The notes: generated by a model from the letters alone, not told the origin. A stretch of DNA of 64,000 nucleotides from Asterias amurensis (GCF_032118995.1 NC_092667.1:4332931-4396930); one strand, 5' to 3'. Shown: positions 37,001 to 49,507, counted from the first letter of the stretch. A program made the numbers and translations.

Positions 37001-40000
37001 AAAATAATAGATGTTGGACCTCAACTTTCTGGAACATTGGACTACTACGTTGTACACAGTAAGTTATTATTACAATAAAGATTTTACTGATGTTTCCAGT
37101 ATTATTATTCTTTGAGAAAATAGAATTAGCTGTTGCAAACAACTTACCAACCAAATGGACCGAGAGTATAAATGCAAAAAAAAGTTTATGGCCTGATGAT
37201 TCGACCCTAGCAGAGTCTTTCTCGAAGGTTATTATTCCTTATAACATTTGCATTAAGTTGATCAATTTAGCTACATAGGTCATGAATAGCAGAATAGGTG
37301 TGCACAGAACTATTTGAAAGTGAACCAACATTGGTCCCAATTTGAGGTCAAACTTTAGTAGGCACATAATTCCAAGATAAAGTTGAGTGTGGGTTTTAGT
37401 CCTGGTTGTGACTTTTGAGTCCTAAACCAAGATACTGAACCATTATTGCTGTGTCCTTCATATGGGACGAAAGCCGTTGGTCCTGTGTGGTGTGTAATAC
37501 AGTAAATTGAAAAGAGAAGAGGTTCGCCCTGGTGTCCCTGGTTTGATTGACTGCATATTGCGCCACAGCACCTTGTCAACCATTACATGATGCTATGTGA
37601 AGGAAGTGGTCTTGTACTTGTAGCTCCAGAATACCTTGCAGGAAAATACTGAATGTTGAAGTGCCTTGAGTGTCACTGAGTGATGGATTAAAGAGCTATA
37701 TGTGTTTACAAAATATTAACATTCTTTGTTTTTTGTTTATTTAGAGTTGTACACAAAAGGACTAATCTATATGGACGTACCAATAGAAGATGACGATTGC
37801 ATAGTTGGTGAGTTTTAGCCAAATGTTTTTTTCTCCAAATGCAAAGAATTTGAATTAAGTCATTAAATGTCTTTTAACAATATCTGATTCTCCCATTCGG
37901 ATTTAGAGGGAAAGCACTTTTCGAAACTGAAACTTCCTTTGTCTTTCTCTCCATGGGGGTTATTGGCTAGTACAGTAATTAAATTTGCCTTTCTGAGTCC
38001 ACGGCTTCACAACCAGAATAAACGAAAGGAAATTTTGTAATGTGTCAAACTTCAAATGTTCATTCTGTAAGATTGTTGATGCATCTCCAATCCAAGCTTT
38101 ACTTATTTATGCCCAATGATAATATCTTTCTCCATCTATAGTTCCTCCGCTGGAGGGCTTCGTGATGAACCGTCTTCAAGGAGATTACTTTGAGACACTC
38201 CTCTATAAAATATTTGTCTCTATTGATGAACACACAACTGTATTTGAGGTGAGTGAAACTAACTAAAAATAAGTAGGATTTTAAACTTTGCATGGTGGAA
38301 GTAGAATTAAGAGAGGTTTGTTGTAACACTATGTGAATATCTCTTCTGAGTAGTGTTGGTTCTAAAAAGAACCGGTGGTAACGACTCAACATTTCGATCA
38401 GTTTGCTCTGATGTTGGGTCGTTAACCACCGTTTCTTTTCAGAACCAACATCACTCAGAAGAGATATACACATGGTGTTACCGCAAACCTTGATTAGTTA
38501 TACACAGGTTACTTTTATTCTACATGTATACAACTACATTTTATATAGAATTAAAACAATTAATCGTTTCCAAAAGCCAAAGGTATACTTCTCCTTTAAA
38601 ATTTCTTTTACAACATTTGATGGAATGACTGCAAGCCTTTCTTAATTGGTCTTTCCCCACCTGTTGTATTCCCATACAGCTTTCCACCGTTCTTCAGATT
38701 GATCTCCAGCTTGTGAAGAACGCAGTGTCTATGTATTGTAGATTGGGTTTTGCTAAACGGAAAGGACAAGACTTAGACCCTGAAGCACTCCATCCATCCT
38801 GGCAAGATGCACCACAATTCAACTCCAAAAAGTAAATCATTTCTCCTGAAGACTACTTTTCAATTCTAGGCTAAAAATTTAAATGAGTTTCACTCCCATT
38901 CAGTAACTTTGAAACATCACTTTTGGTATCTTCAAAGCTTGCAGACAGAACCTGAGCTGAACCCACAGCCTTAAATGCCCAGGGGTGGATTTCACAAAGG
39001 TAGTCCTAACTTAGGACTAGTCCTAGGCAGTGCTAAGAGATAGGACTGGTCCTAAGTTAGGATGAGTTACTGGTCCTAACTTTGGACTGGTCCTATCTCT
39101 TAGCATTGCCTAGGACTTCACAAAGGTAGTCCTAACTTAGGACTAGTCCTAGGCAATGCTAAGAGATAGGACTGGTCCTAAGTTAGGATGAGTTACTGGT
39201 CCTAACTTTGGACTGGTCCTATCTCTTAGCATTGCCTAGGACTAGTCCTAAGTTAGGACTACCTTTGTGAAATCCACCCCAGTAGACCTTTCCCATGAAA
39301 TATGCTAATTATATTCCACATGCCTAAAGGCACTGTTGGTTGGCAATTGCCATAAGAGATGTGCACTAAGCAGACCCACAAATGCGTCTGCGTCACACCA
39401 CCATCATTCCAACACAAAAAGGTGTCTGTCGCCAAAAGGTGTGTTGTTGTTATTATTAATGGTTTATTTTATTTGAATTAAAAATTTTCTTTTTTTTTAC
39501 AAAGTGTCATGCGTCTTTCAACTCTGAATCCTTGTTTACTAACAGACCCATCAGTGATGATCTTCTTCTAATAGACTGGAGCTCAACCCCTCAGGATCCC
39601 AAGGCATCTCCAACAGACAGCCAGACAGACTCGGCGAGTATTGAAGAGTCAGAGACCTCATCATCTGGTATTATTAGCAGCGTTGGATCAGGTCATAGTA
39701 AACGCATTGCGTTTCTATTTGATTCGACACTGACTGCATTTCTCATGATGGGAAACTTGTCTCCTGTAAGTACACTCTTTGTTTAATACGCCAAATTCAC
39801 TTGATCCTGCAAAGTTATTTGTAATTCTAGAACCCAAATACAAGAGAGGGTATACAGTTGAAACAGTAAACGGGTCATTTTACTAGTCCACTAGATTTTG
39901 AACTGTTTCATAACTTAAGACTTCTTCTTGATGTTTCACTTCTAGAGGACTTGCATTTGAAGCTGTCTTAAGAATCCGTGTTGACAGTAGTTTACAAGTA

Positions 40001-43000
40001 GCAGTAAGAACAATGAAATAGCAAGTTGCCCCCCTAGAAAGTATTGTTACTGTTCATCAGGGCCCAATTTCTTAGAACTGCTTAAGCACAAAAAGCAGCT
40101 AAGCACAACAAAATTATGCTTATCAGAATAGGGATACCAGCCAAAATACAATGCTTATGTACAATCTGTGCCTGGTACCCTACGTAAGTTTGCTTAGCAG
40201 AAAATTTTAAAGGCAATATTTTCTGCTGTCAAAGCAGTACTTTGAAAGTGGGCCCATTTAATTCAACTTTTTTTCTTTTTCTTTTTCAAGAATGCCTTAA
40301 AAAAAAACACTGCTAGATCCCTTGATTCTGTGTTTTACTTTTAACATTATTTAAATTATACAGTAAAGGTCATTATTTTAATGGAACATTCTTAGATGTT
40401 TTCATTTGTAACTAAGATGATCATCAACACATGTTTATCTTTAAAAAAAAATTAAAAATAATCACAACTCCTGCATGATTTATAAACATGATTTTGTTTA
40501 ATAAAGCCACATCCGTGCATTTCCAGTATTGTACCCTTCACATAATGTTTCTTGATTTATTCATACCATACAGTTGGAAATTAATGTGTTTACGGTATGT
40601 ACTGCAAGTCAAGGCTCTTTTTCATAAATCTGCTAAGTGTACAAATTTGCAAGCACAGATAATTTTGTTTAACAGAAATGCGATTTTGCCAGCCGAAATG
40701 GTTCATTTTAATTTCTCACTCTGCATTTTTCACATGTTAAAGCTAGCATAGTTTTAATTTCTGATAAGTGGTTTTATGTAATTTTGTCCAACATTAGCCC
40801 GGACATCTTGCATCAGACTTTGAGGCTCTTTAGTTAATGCTAGATACCGGCCGTTAGAACCTTGCAGTTTCCTGCCAGGTTTACCTTTGACCTTGAATGC
40901 CATAACACTGTCCCTACACACACATGTGTGTAGTATCACTGGCAGTCTGTAATATGCGTCATTGCTCGCATAATCTATGCAATGAAATCCTTGCAGATAA
41001 AGACAGGGAACCAGTGAGTCTAGTCAAACATTCGCTGATACAAACAAAATAGCAGGGTGCCAGGCTCGATAGTATCAATTACATAGCATTTTGGCTGGTA
41101 GTCCGCTTCCACTAAGCAAGATATTTCTGTGCTTAGCATACTTTTTCTGCTTACCAGCATTATGAGATTAGGTCCAGGTCATGTCCGACATTCTCTGATA
41201 GCATTCTGGTGTCGGTTCTCCTCTTACATGGCATGTAGGATTCTCTTTGTCAGATTTCTCTTTTAAGCATGAAGACATCTTTAAAACTGCTGCATGGGAA
41301 AAGTCTTTTAAAATAATTGTTTCCTTTCAGATTTGGACAACTAGTCTTTCTATTCCCAACCCAAACGCATTTTGAAGAAGAACTTCTCTGTAGCAATAAA
41401 ACAAATCCCACATTAAATGATTGTTTTAAACTTTAACCTATAGACTATTTACTACTGGTTTGATAGTGGATTTGGTTTGTGGGACGCCTTCTGGGCAGTT
41501 TATTTTATATTCTTTCAAGATGATATGCTTGCCTCCATGCGTACAGTTCAGCTTTACAGAAGTCAAAAAAAGCGATGGACCTGGTCTAGTCAGTTCCGAC
41601 TCCCTATTTAAAAAAAAATGTAATATTAATAACAGCTTAATATTTATATTGCCTCTGTTAATTGAAACTATTTTGAATGTCATCTACAGCATGGCATCCT
41701 TTACTGTCAAAATTGTTTGCAAAAGTAAACTTGCGGGTTCAACAGTAAATCTCTTTTGGGAGTAGTGTTTGCTCTGATAAGAGCCAGTGTGATCTCGTTG
41801 TTTCTAGCAGTATAGTCTGCTGGTCTTTAGCTCATTTTCTTGAAGACGAGCAGAGTATACATTGTACATCGTGATCACATCAGGTTCAGAGCTAATGTCC
41901 TCCCAGAAAGGATTTACATGGTTGTACTCGCAAGTTTACTAGTTATACTTACTTCTTATTTTCCACACTATGCAAAGCTTCAATCACCACTTAGAAAGAC
42001 CATGACGCATTTAGATTTTTTCTTTCAAGAAGAAATTAACATTCAGGTAAAACTTAAGATGATTGTTAGTCCATGATGAACCGTTAGAGGTAAAATGCTA
42101 TAGAATTCTGGCCGTGTATCGAGCTCGAGTCTTACCTAAGTCACCTATAATGGAGCATTCCCTTTTGCAAAATGAACTACAAAGCATACATTGCATCACA
42201 GCTATGAAAAGAGTCAAGTTATTGTAAATATCTGTCTTCAATTCACAGGGGTTGAAAAGTCACGCTGTGACGATGTTTGAAGTTGGCAAACTTTCTGACG
42301 AGTCCTTGGAGAGTTTTCTTATGGAGCTGGACAGAGTAAGTGCCTTTAGAAAAACTTGTATGATGATAAAATGTTTGGTCTTTTAGGGAGTTTGTGTTGA
42401 GTTACTGACAAGTTCAACATACGCATCACTTCGTCCCTATTCTTTCTTTGTTTTGGGTTTTTTTCAGAGGGGGGGGGGGGGGGGGTGATATCTTTTTATC
42501 CAAAGCCCCAGTTATATAGAACTTAGACTTCAAAAACTCCAAAATCATGCTGCTCGACTACTTTTTGAACCAATAAGTTGCTCTGTTGTTGACGCCACTT
42601 TTCTCATTACAAATATTTACTGGTTACCCATCCAGCAGCATTGTTCATTTGAAGTCCTTTTGATGCATACATGGTGTTGCTTCTCAGTGCTTGTGTATCA
42701 TCTGAGCAGGACAGGCTCAGATCTTCTGAAGACAACGTTCTTCTTACCATTTCTTTAAGCTCCAATTCCTTGGCGATAGGAATTTTCAATAGCTGGCCGC
42801 AAACACTATCTCATCAGGAACTATCACTATTTTCAGGAAACCTCTCAAACACTTGTGATCACAACACCTTAGTTATTCGTATATTTTTTTGTTCTTATGT
42901 TTAGGTTCCTATTAACAGTGTGGCTGAGGGAGAGGCCCAGAGATACTTTGAACATGCTGTAACCTTGAAAAATACCATCACATTTCTCAGGTAAATCTTA

Positions 43001-46000
43001 GGCTGTAACTTCACCTCAGAAGAAACTTCAACCTTTAAGAAGTTATTTTAATTATATTTGGCCCAACAACAATGTATTAAGCCTTTGTATACAAGTAGGA
43101 TTTGAAACGTTGCATGGTTTGTTTGTTTGTTTTTTTATGTTTTTTTATGCAAGTTGCCAGACACACAAGGCCTGAAGGCCACTTCAAGGTGTGGGCTACA
43201 ATTATTTTTTCCAGAGGCTGTTGCCACCTACTCCTGTGGCTGAAACAGGGTTAACCCCTTTAATACAGTCCATACAGATGTAGGCTTGGGTATCATCAAT
43301 TCGAAGCCTGGCCGGTAGAGCAGAAAGCACTACCTCCCCAATTTTATGTAGCAAGTGTCACGACGATCACCATTTTTTAGAACCAACACTACTCACAAAA
43401 GATTTACACATGGTTCTACTGCAAACTTCACTTAAGCACTTGTATACACGTGACTGCTCGGCCAGCACAATCCACAAATCTCCACATCTGTCAGTATTCT
43501 TTGTAATTTTGGATGTGTGTCGTCCTTAGGTATAACAAGAGCATTAGTCCAGACTTGGATCAGTACAGCAGCGGTCTAGGAATTGATTTACTACGATGTG
43601 AGAGTCTGCTAGGTTTGGATCCTGCAACGTGTTCCAGAGTCCTGCAAAAGAATTATGAGTGAGTTCAGGCCGCGAATTTTAACCCACTGCACCCACAGCA
43701 ATTGTCTCGGTTCCCTTTGCTTTTGCTGTGGTGCCCTTTGCAAAGTTTAAATACAAATTTACATTTTCCTTATAGAAGTACCTCTTACCAGAGGAAAATT
43801 GTGCCCCTTCAATTACAATATTCAACAAGCTGTGTTTATCAAGTGTAGGATGTAGCCATCCTACCTTCATTTCATCATTTAAATACAATTACTATCAAGT
43901 TCTTTCCAAGATAGTTTAATTGCAAGGACTTAAAGACACAGGACACTATTGGTAATTGTCAAAGACCAGTCTTCTCACTTGGTGTATCTCAACATATGCA
44001 TAAAATAACAAACCTGTGAAAATTTGAGCTCAATCGGTCATTGAAGTTGCAAGATAATAATGAAAGAAAAAACACCCTTGACACACGAAGTTGTGTGCTT
44101 TCAGATGCTTGATTTCGAGACCTCAAATTCTAAATCTGAAGTCTCGAAATCAAATTCGTGGAAAATTACTTTCTCAAAAAGTACTCCATTTCAGAGAGAG
44201 CCGTTTCGCACAGTGTTTTATACCATCTACCTCTCCCCAATAATCGTTACCAAGTAAGGTTTTATGCTAAAAATTATTTTGAGGAATTACCAATAGTGTC
44301 CACTGCCTTTAACTGTAGAAGCATATTTTGGTGTTAAAGTATCACTTATAATCTATTTAAACGTATTGCTACTTTTTTCTATATACTTTCCACTAAAAAA
44401 AACAAGTTGTTAGTTTTCTTAGTTATCTTTTTATTATAAACACTATACCTCAATGTGTGGATTCATGGTTAACTAATTGAGGCATGTGTTTTTCTTTCAG
44501 ATTATTGGTTTCCATGGCACCTCTAAGCAATGAGATTAGACCTGTCAGTAGCTGCATTCCTCAACACATAGGACCTGCAATTCCAGAGGTGAGATCATTA
44601 AAGGACTTGGGTACCTTTTCAAAATGTCCATAGATTTACATTAAACTTACAGGGTTTGAAGATAATGATAGTGGAAAGCTTCCCTTCAAATATTACTTAC
44701 TGAGGTGCTGTAGTTTTTGAGAAACGAGTAAAACAATGTCATGAAAATACATTTGTAAATCCTTAAAATAATTTTCGTCTCATGACATTACTTTACTCAT
44801 TACCCAAAAACTACAGCACCTGAGATTGTAACATTTTCAGGGAAGCTTTCCACTATCATTAAATACACAATTTGAGCTCAAATTCAAATTGTGGGTCATA
44901 GAACCTAAAATCTTTTTACATAACCACATTAATTTGAAGCGAAATATGTCTCAAAATGCTTTATACTATCGAAAGCTACTGTAGGTCTCTAACCAAAGGT
45001 TTCATTGCCATTAATATTAAGAGTGATTACCAAACGTAAACATGTACCTTCTCTCATCTTTAAAGTCTTCAAGTTTCCTTACTACATTTTCTTTCAGGTG
45101 AACTCTGTGTGGTTCAAACTTTATCTGTACCACCTGGTCAAGAGTGGCCCTCCAACCCTCCTGCTGGTCAAAGGGACAAGGGTCCGATATCTTCCAGATA
45201 TGTTTCAGGTTAGTTTCACAACCCAACATAAGGTTAAGAATTGTCAAATATTTGATTTTTCCGTCTGATTCTTTGAGAAAGTGTCACATTTTACAGGTTG
45301 CCCATGAATTAAAGAAATACACGTTGTTTGTTTTGTCTTATCCTTGTTATTTACACAGTGATTAAGACAAAACGAGCTACTTTATTTCTTTCTTGATTAT
45401 GTGGGATTAAATTTAAGAAAATGATGGCTTGTTTTTCTAGTCTGTATGCTTAAGCAGGATTGGATATAAGCATTTTTAAACTTGTTTTGTCATTGGACCA
45501 CTGATAGATTGTAGGCCTGGAATTTCATCTTACAAAGCACAACGCTCTTTTCGTTTTGCAAAGGGCACTTTCATTGGAAAATCTTAGTCGATAGGAAACA
45601 TTTAAAGGGGCACCAAGGCCAAGACCAGGGGCAACAGAGGCGTTGGCCTCCATACTGCATGTAATTCCAAGCCTGGATTGTGCAGGATTGAATGTAAGAA
45701 ATAGTTAGCTTATTTTTTGTGAGTTTCATCTTGATGTTTATGATTTTTCAGGATTATGACCGGCTGCTTATAACCACCTGGGGTCATGACCCTGGCTTGG
45801 TTGGTACATCCAATGCATTACTGACTATCAACGATGCTCTAGCTCACTCCGCTGTCTTAATACAGGTTAGTATATTACAGTGTCTTTACATTTACATCAA
45901 CAGAAAAACTAGTTTCATTTTGAAAGTTCAGTGATGATAAAGTTCAATGACTACTAAAGTACTAGCACCAGGATAAGAGTACTAGCACAGGGTTAGAGCC

Positions 46001-48938
46001 CCTGCTCCACTCAACATCCATCCTAGATGCTCCGTTCCAATCAAGTCCAAAATGTTGTATCTCAATTTTGCACAAAACTTGCACTTAAAGTAAGTGCGGT
46101 TTTACGAGATACAACGTTTTTGCACTGGTACAAATACATACTCTTTTGATGCACTATTTTTTCTGAATGATATAATATCAGCATTTTGTGTGATTTTTGT
46201 TGTCATCTAGGGACATGGTTGGTTGACAGATGGAAGGACGTACCACATACCATTCCCCTTACCAGAGGGACAAGACAAAGGTATGTTCAATGTTTGAATA
46301 GTTTCAGGAAAAGTTTGTTTCTGAATTGGGGGCTACTGCTACAGCTATAGCTAGATTTCATTGAAGTATAGGACGTCCTTTCCAACAGTCAGAGCCGTCC
46401 TTTCCAATAGTCGTAATCGTAGCTGTAGCCTTCAATTTTGATACTGCCTCATGACGTGGAGAAGTAATCAGAGGTTTTTGTGACATAGGTGGCAGCAGAC
46501 TTCTCAGGTTTGAACTAGACCCATATGATGTCACAAGTTCAAATAGTGCCGTCATTCAGGTCAAATGAAGACCTATCCGTTTAAAGAGTTGTGTGTGGTG
46601 TGTACATGTGTATGCGTTTCCATTGTTTGTCCACTGTGATGGTGGCATAATGCAAGAGGTTTATTGCATAGAGTTATATATAAGAACTAGAGGGCGCATG
46701 GGTGATGCTTCTTGCACAGAGGCGACGGGACCGCAAGGAGACACGCGCATGCCATTGAATATGAAACACACCTTGGAGTTTGTGTTTATTGAACGCTACG
46801 CGATGCTGTTTTGTTCAACTTACAAAATGGCCGCACAAACACAGGCTGTGGGATGCCAGTTTTGTCAAATTAAAAAATGGCCGCCTGCGCGCACATCGGA
46901 GCGCGTATATAAGCCAGTGCGCCCTCTAGTTCTTTCATTTAACTCTATGGTCTATTGGTAAGTCTGCTGCCATCTAGTGTCCTGAAAGCCTCTCAGTTCT
47001 TCAACTCTGTATGAATGTATTGCAGACTTGCTAAACTAAGCTCACCCAGTCACGAATTTTGATGGTAAAATTCTACAAGATTATGGTGATGCTTGCAGAC
47101 AAAACATTTAAACAGTGATAATATCCCCATGTTTGTAACAAATCGTTTCAATGTCATTTATCGAGGGTTCTACATATGCTAGTATTACATTTCTTTTTGT
47201 TCCTTTGTGTTTTTAGGAAGTTTCTCCACTGAGTCAATGGAAAACCATCCCACCGTCCATTCCCTAAGCAAGACCCTTGACCTCAGGCACATGTGTGGCT
47301 ACATCACACTCCTCAACTCAGGCAAACCCCAAAGCAGAATACCCAACGGACACCCTCCCCACTTTGTGACAGACACGGTAACGCACACTGTAACGGAAAC
47401 AGTGCCAGTGGAAAGAACTGATAAGGATGAATCAGCAGCTGCTGATACAGTTGAATCAGAACCAGCGACGTCGCAAGTTACCAAACATTCTCTGACGCTG
47501 CCTGTTCAATCACCAATGCATTCTGGGAAGACCAATCTCCAAAGCAACGAGAAGGATTGGACTTTGCTAGATGTTTGTTTTGGAATTCCTCTGTTTGACG
47601 ACCAGATCAATAAAGCTGTTTGTAAAAAGATTGCTGCGTTTGGGCTTTGTCGGAGAGAAAGGTATGTTGTTTTATGTCACTTTTTTTTTCACTCAATGTT
47701 TTTGGGGTTTAAAGAGTTTTTGCTCAATAGTTCAGGCCAAAGCAAACTGTGTAAACCTCGTTCAAATAACAACCATTGTATTCTGGTTTTAATGCACCAT
47801 ACTGAAATTGTTCCTTTAGGAAATTGTACCTAAAACTTTGTTTGGAAGAATAAAACCTCACAAAGTACTCAATTTTTTATAATACAATTCCACGAAGACA
47901 AGCAGAGTATATCGTTTGAAATGTTGACACCATGTTGAACCCCAAGTGTTCTAAAAAGTGACAATGCTAACATTTAAAAATATCTTTCAAAATGGTTGAC
48001 CCTATAGTTACAGACTTTTTTGTCAGCAATGACTCTCACTCCTGTTGTTTTAACATTTCGCTTTAGAGGCTCAAAAAGCAATGAGCTGAAATAGTCATAT
48101 TGTGAGATTTTGTCAAGCTATTCTAGTTTCCGTGACATATTTATGGTACCAGTTAATCGTGATTTTCTTCCTTACTCTCCAGTCTGTCCGAGTTACTTCA
48201 AAGCAGTAGGAAGTTATCGCTTAATTTGCTCAGCTTCATTGCTCAACAACAGGTAAGAAATACATGGATGGTTGAAGAAAGATTCTAAGAAAGAGTGCAA
48301 TAAGAATCCTCTTTCTGTCAATGGTAGTGTGTAGTTGTTACCCTTGAGTAAGGACTAGCTCAATTGATAGAGTGCCGGCTAGAAAAGTATCGTACGGCCA
48401 CACAGTTTTCCGAAAAAGAAACAGGGCTCTGGAGGGTGATGTTGTGACCTATTTATAAAAAAACAAGTAAACAATTAATGTGTCCAAATGACAAATTTAT
48501 CACTAAAATAATTCGTGCATAAAATGGTAAATTTTGTTTTGCTTTACACAAAATTATTTTAAACACTTACCCTGTGACTGTGAGTCAGTTTCTCTTGTGG
48601 TTTATAACTTGTTCAAAGAAAGAGAGTTTTTTCAGAAGAGAGCCTTTCAGAACCAACACTACTCAGAAGAGATTTCACATGACCGCAAACCTAACCTAAT
48701 TATACTCCCACAATGCAAAGTTACAAATCCTAATTAAGGAGGTTCTCTTTCCAATATCCTGATTTATTCTCTATCCCCCTTGTGACTCTTGTTACAGGAT
48801 ATGCCAGTGGTACCAGACCTACCAGCTGAAGCCTCATTACCAACATCCCCCTCTCTAGTCACAGCCCCTTCCCTACCGTATCCAACCAGGAACCTGGCAT
48901 TTATAGATGGAGAACTCAAGGTGTGGGATTGCAGTTGA
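31003..48938 (+). CDS. FAM91A1: FAM91A1, complete, 841 aa
   Basis: Twenty exons: 31003-31074, 31911-31995, 32369-32578, 33188-33255, 36243-36359, 36968-37058, 37745-37807, 38142-38248, 38680-38831, 39546-39765, 42249-42335, 42905-42990, 43530-43658, 44501-44588, 45098-45208, 45752-45865, 46211-46280, 47217-47661, 48183-48252, 48798-48938. They sum to 2526 bp in one continuous frame; the human protein is about 838 residues. Landmarks are [18 protein letters not shown] at the N-terminus, [107 protein letters not shown] with [17 protein letters not shown] and CFGIPLF. FAM91A1 is a cytosolic adaptor that binds TBC1D23 and WDR11 and helps capture endosome-derived vesicles at the trans-Golgi. Exon 18 holds an acidic, Ser/Thr-rich linker (about residues 655-715) that differs strongly from vertebrates. 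The C-terminus ([12 protein letters not shown]) is shorter than in human; the stop at 48936-48938 was chosen because the frame continues straight from exon 20. Confidence 0.96.
32985..33045 (-). repeat. tRNA-derived SINE fragment, minus orientation
   Basis: Read on the minus strand it gives GGTAGAGGACCGACACCTTA followed by a B box GTTGGTTCAAATCCTGC, with tRNA-like spacing. No acceptor stem is formed, so a functional tRNA is unlikely. In FAM91A1 intron 3. Confidence 0.4.
33274..33663. mobile_element. 390-bp fully palindromic fold-back element, family C
   Basis: It starts TTAAAGGAACACGTTGCCTT and ends with the inverse. The two halves (about 190 bp each) are inverse complements with few mismatches, meeting at GGGAGTCAAAATTTTGACCC near 33463-33482. 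It lies in FAM91A1 intron 4 and would fold into a long double strand in the pre-mRNA. Small ORFs inside it are by-products of the palindrome. Confidence 0.85.
33725..33860. repeat. Inverted-repeat element with GAGACC-rich interior
   Basis: Ends CCCAGGGAAGTGTTGGAG and CTCCAACACTTTCCCAGGG are inverse complements with one mismatch. The interior is made of GTC/GAGAC/CGAG words (CAAGACCCCAAAGTCTGAG). Confidence 0.6.
34724..34890. mobile_element. Inverted-repeat family A element
   Basis: Left end AGGGCCCAATTTAAAACAG, right end CTTTATGAAAATGGGCC. In FAM91A1 intron 4. Confidence 0.5.
36446..36619. mobile_element. Inverted-repeat family A element
   Basis: Right end TTTTATGAAATTGGGCCAGG is canonical; the left end (AGTCCTATTTTATAAAGCC) is degraded. 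In FAM91A1 intron 5. Confidence 0.5.
37375..37690 (+). repeat. tRNA-derived SINE copy 1
   Basis: B-box-like GTGTGGGTTTTAGTCCTGG is followed by a body containing GACGAAAGCCGTTGGTCCTG and AGAGAAGAGGTTCGCCCTGG. The body matches, with many substitutions, the copy near 54636. Lies in FAM91A1 intron 6. Confidence 0.55.
38341..38462. repeat. Hairpin of about 50-bp arms (AGTAGTGTTGGTTCT / AGAACCAACATCACT)
   Basis: Arms 38341-38391 and 38411-38462 pair with a few mismatches around the loop TTTCGATCAGTTTGCTCTG. Related sequence appears at 15420-15480, 41760-41880, 43375-43430 and 48630-48700, usually next to CACATGGTGTTACCGCAAACC-like words, so it is a dispersed family. Confidence 0.65.
38981..39280. 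mobile_element. Dimeric fold-back element, family D
   Basis: 300 bp bounded by GGGGTGGATTTCACAAAGG and its inverse. The first unit (from 38991) is repeated almost exactly from 39117, a 126-bp period. Each unit is itself a palindrome of TAGTCCTAACTTAGGACTA words. In FAM91A1 intron 9. Confidence 0.8.
40060..40256. mobile_element. Inverted-repeat family A element
   Basis: Left end GGGCCCAATTTCTTAGAACT, right end CAGTACTTTGAAAGTGGGCCC. In the long FAM91A1 intron 10, which also holds a degraded copy ending near 41177. Confidence 0.6.
42468..42485. repeat. Poly-G tract
   Basis: An uninterrupted run of 16-18 G in FAM91A1 intron 11. Confidence 0.8.
43930..44312. mobile_element. Inverted-repeat family B element, complete
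   Basis: 383 bp, starts TTAAAGACACAGGACACTAT and ends ATAGTGTCCACTGCCTTTAA. Central palindrome GATTTCGAGACCTCAAATTC and GAAGTCTCGAAATC. In FAM91A1 intron 13. Confidence 0.8.
44600..45012. mobile_element. Fold-back element with paired ATGTCATGA/TCATGACAT blocks
   Basis: Words GATAGTGGAAAGCTTCCC, GAGGTGCTGTAGTTTTTGAG and AATGTCATGAAAAT at 44660-44755 recur in inverse order at 44785-44870 (TCATGACATT, AAAAACTACAGCACCT, GGGAAGCTTTCCACTATC). The outer ends are poorly defined. In FAM91A1 intron 14. Confidence 0.55.
45514..45675. mobile_element. Inverted-repeat family K element
   Basis: Ends GGCCTGGAATTTCATCTTAC and ATGTAATTCCAAGCCTGG are imperfect inverse copies; interior matches 8563-8730. Confidence 0.65.
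46667..46949. mobile_element. Inverted-repeat element with 32-bp termini (CATAGAGTTA..AGAACTAGAGGGCGCA)
   Basis: 283 bp. The left end CATAGAGTTATATATAAGAA with CTAGAGGGCGCA is matched by the inverted right end TGCGCCCTCTAGTTCTTTC and TAACTCTATG. The interior is GC-richer and contains two AAATGGCCGC words. In FAM91A1 intron 17. Confidence 0.8.
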
Positions 48939-49002
48939 GTGCCTTCCTTCCCTTAACTCACTCAAAGTTGCAGCTCCTCTTTCTCTCTGCATGTACACCT
49001 CA

Positions 49003-49051
49003 TTGCAAGTTGTGATTGCAAGTTGTGATTGCAAGTTGTGATTGCAAGTTG
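49003..49051. repeat. 13-bp tandem repeat (TTGCAAGTTGTGA), about 3.7 copies
   Basis: Four consecutive near-identical units in the presumed 3' UTR of FAM91A1, 65 bp after the stop codon. Confidence 0.9.
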
Positions 49052-49507
49052 AAGACATGAAACACCCACTCCTCCCTCCCCAACTCACCCAGGTCACAAC
49101 CCCCTTCTCTACCTATCCCCTACAAGGAACTTTGCCCTCTCGGGCCCGAATGTGCTGTTTGCACGCCTGAACGATGAGAACACGACCCGCGAACAATACA
49201 CTTAGAACAAAATCACACATCACCTTTCAGCAGGGATCAGTCGAGAGCAACATTGTACAAAATGGCACTACATCATCATCGTTTGGGAGGAAGATACATG
49301 AACAGCGATCCAAGGCGTTCTTGGGCATCCAAGAACACACCGCCCGAACCCAACCATCGACCATGAGCCCCCCAGGCATGGAGAAGCAGCTGAGTCTACT
49401 AACCTTCTCTCTCTCCTTTCATTTTCTTATGACATCCTTGCTGCCCCTCTAATCAAGGTAACAACTCTATAGAATTAAATATCCTAATATAAATACACTG
49501 TTTATTA

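Noticed and set aside
36686-37078. 130-codon ORF as an independent gene
   Set aside because: Only its last part (36968-37058) is real, as FAM91A1 exon 6; the upstream part is intron read in the same frame.
46593-46961. 122-codon ORF
   Set aside because: Falls on the inverted-repeat element 46667-46949 within a FAM91A1 intron.
49003-49051. CRISPR-like array
   Set aside because: Direct 13-bp tandem units without spacers in an animal 3' UTR.
49174-49452. 92-codon ORF after FAM91A1
   Set aside because: No recognisable family, no splice continuity with FAM91A1 and located in the presumed 3' UTR.
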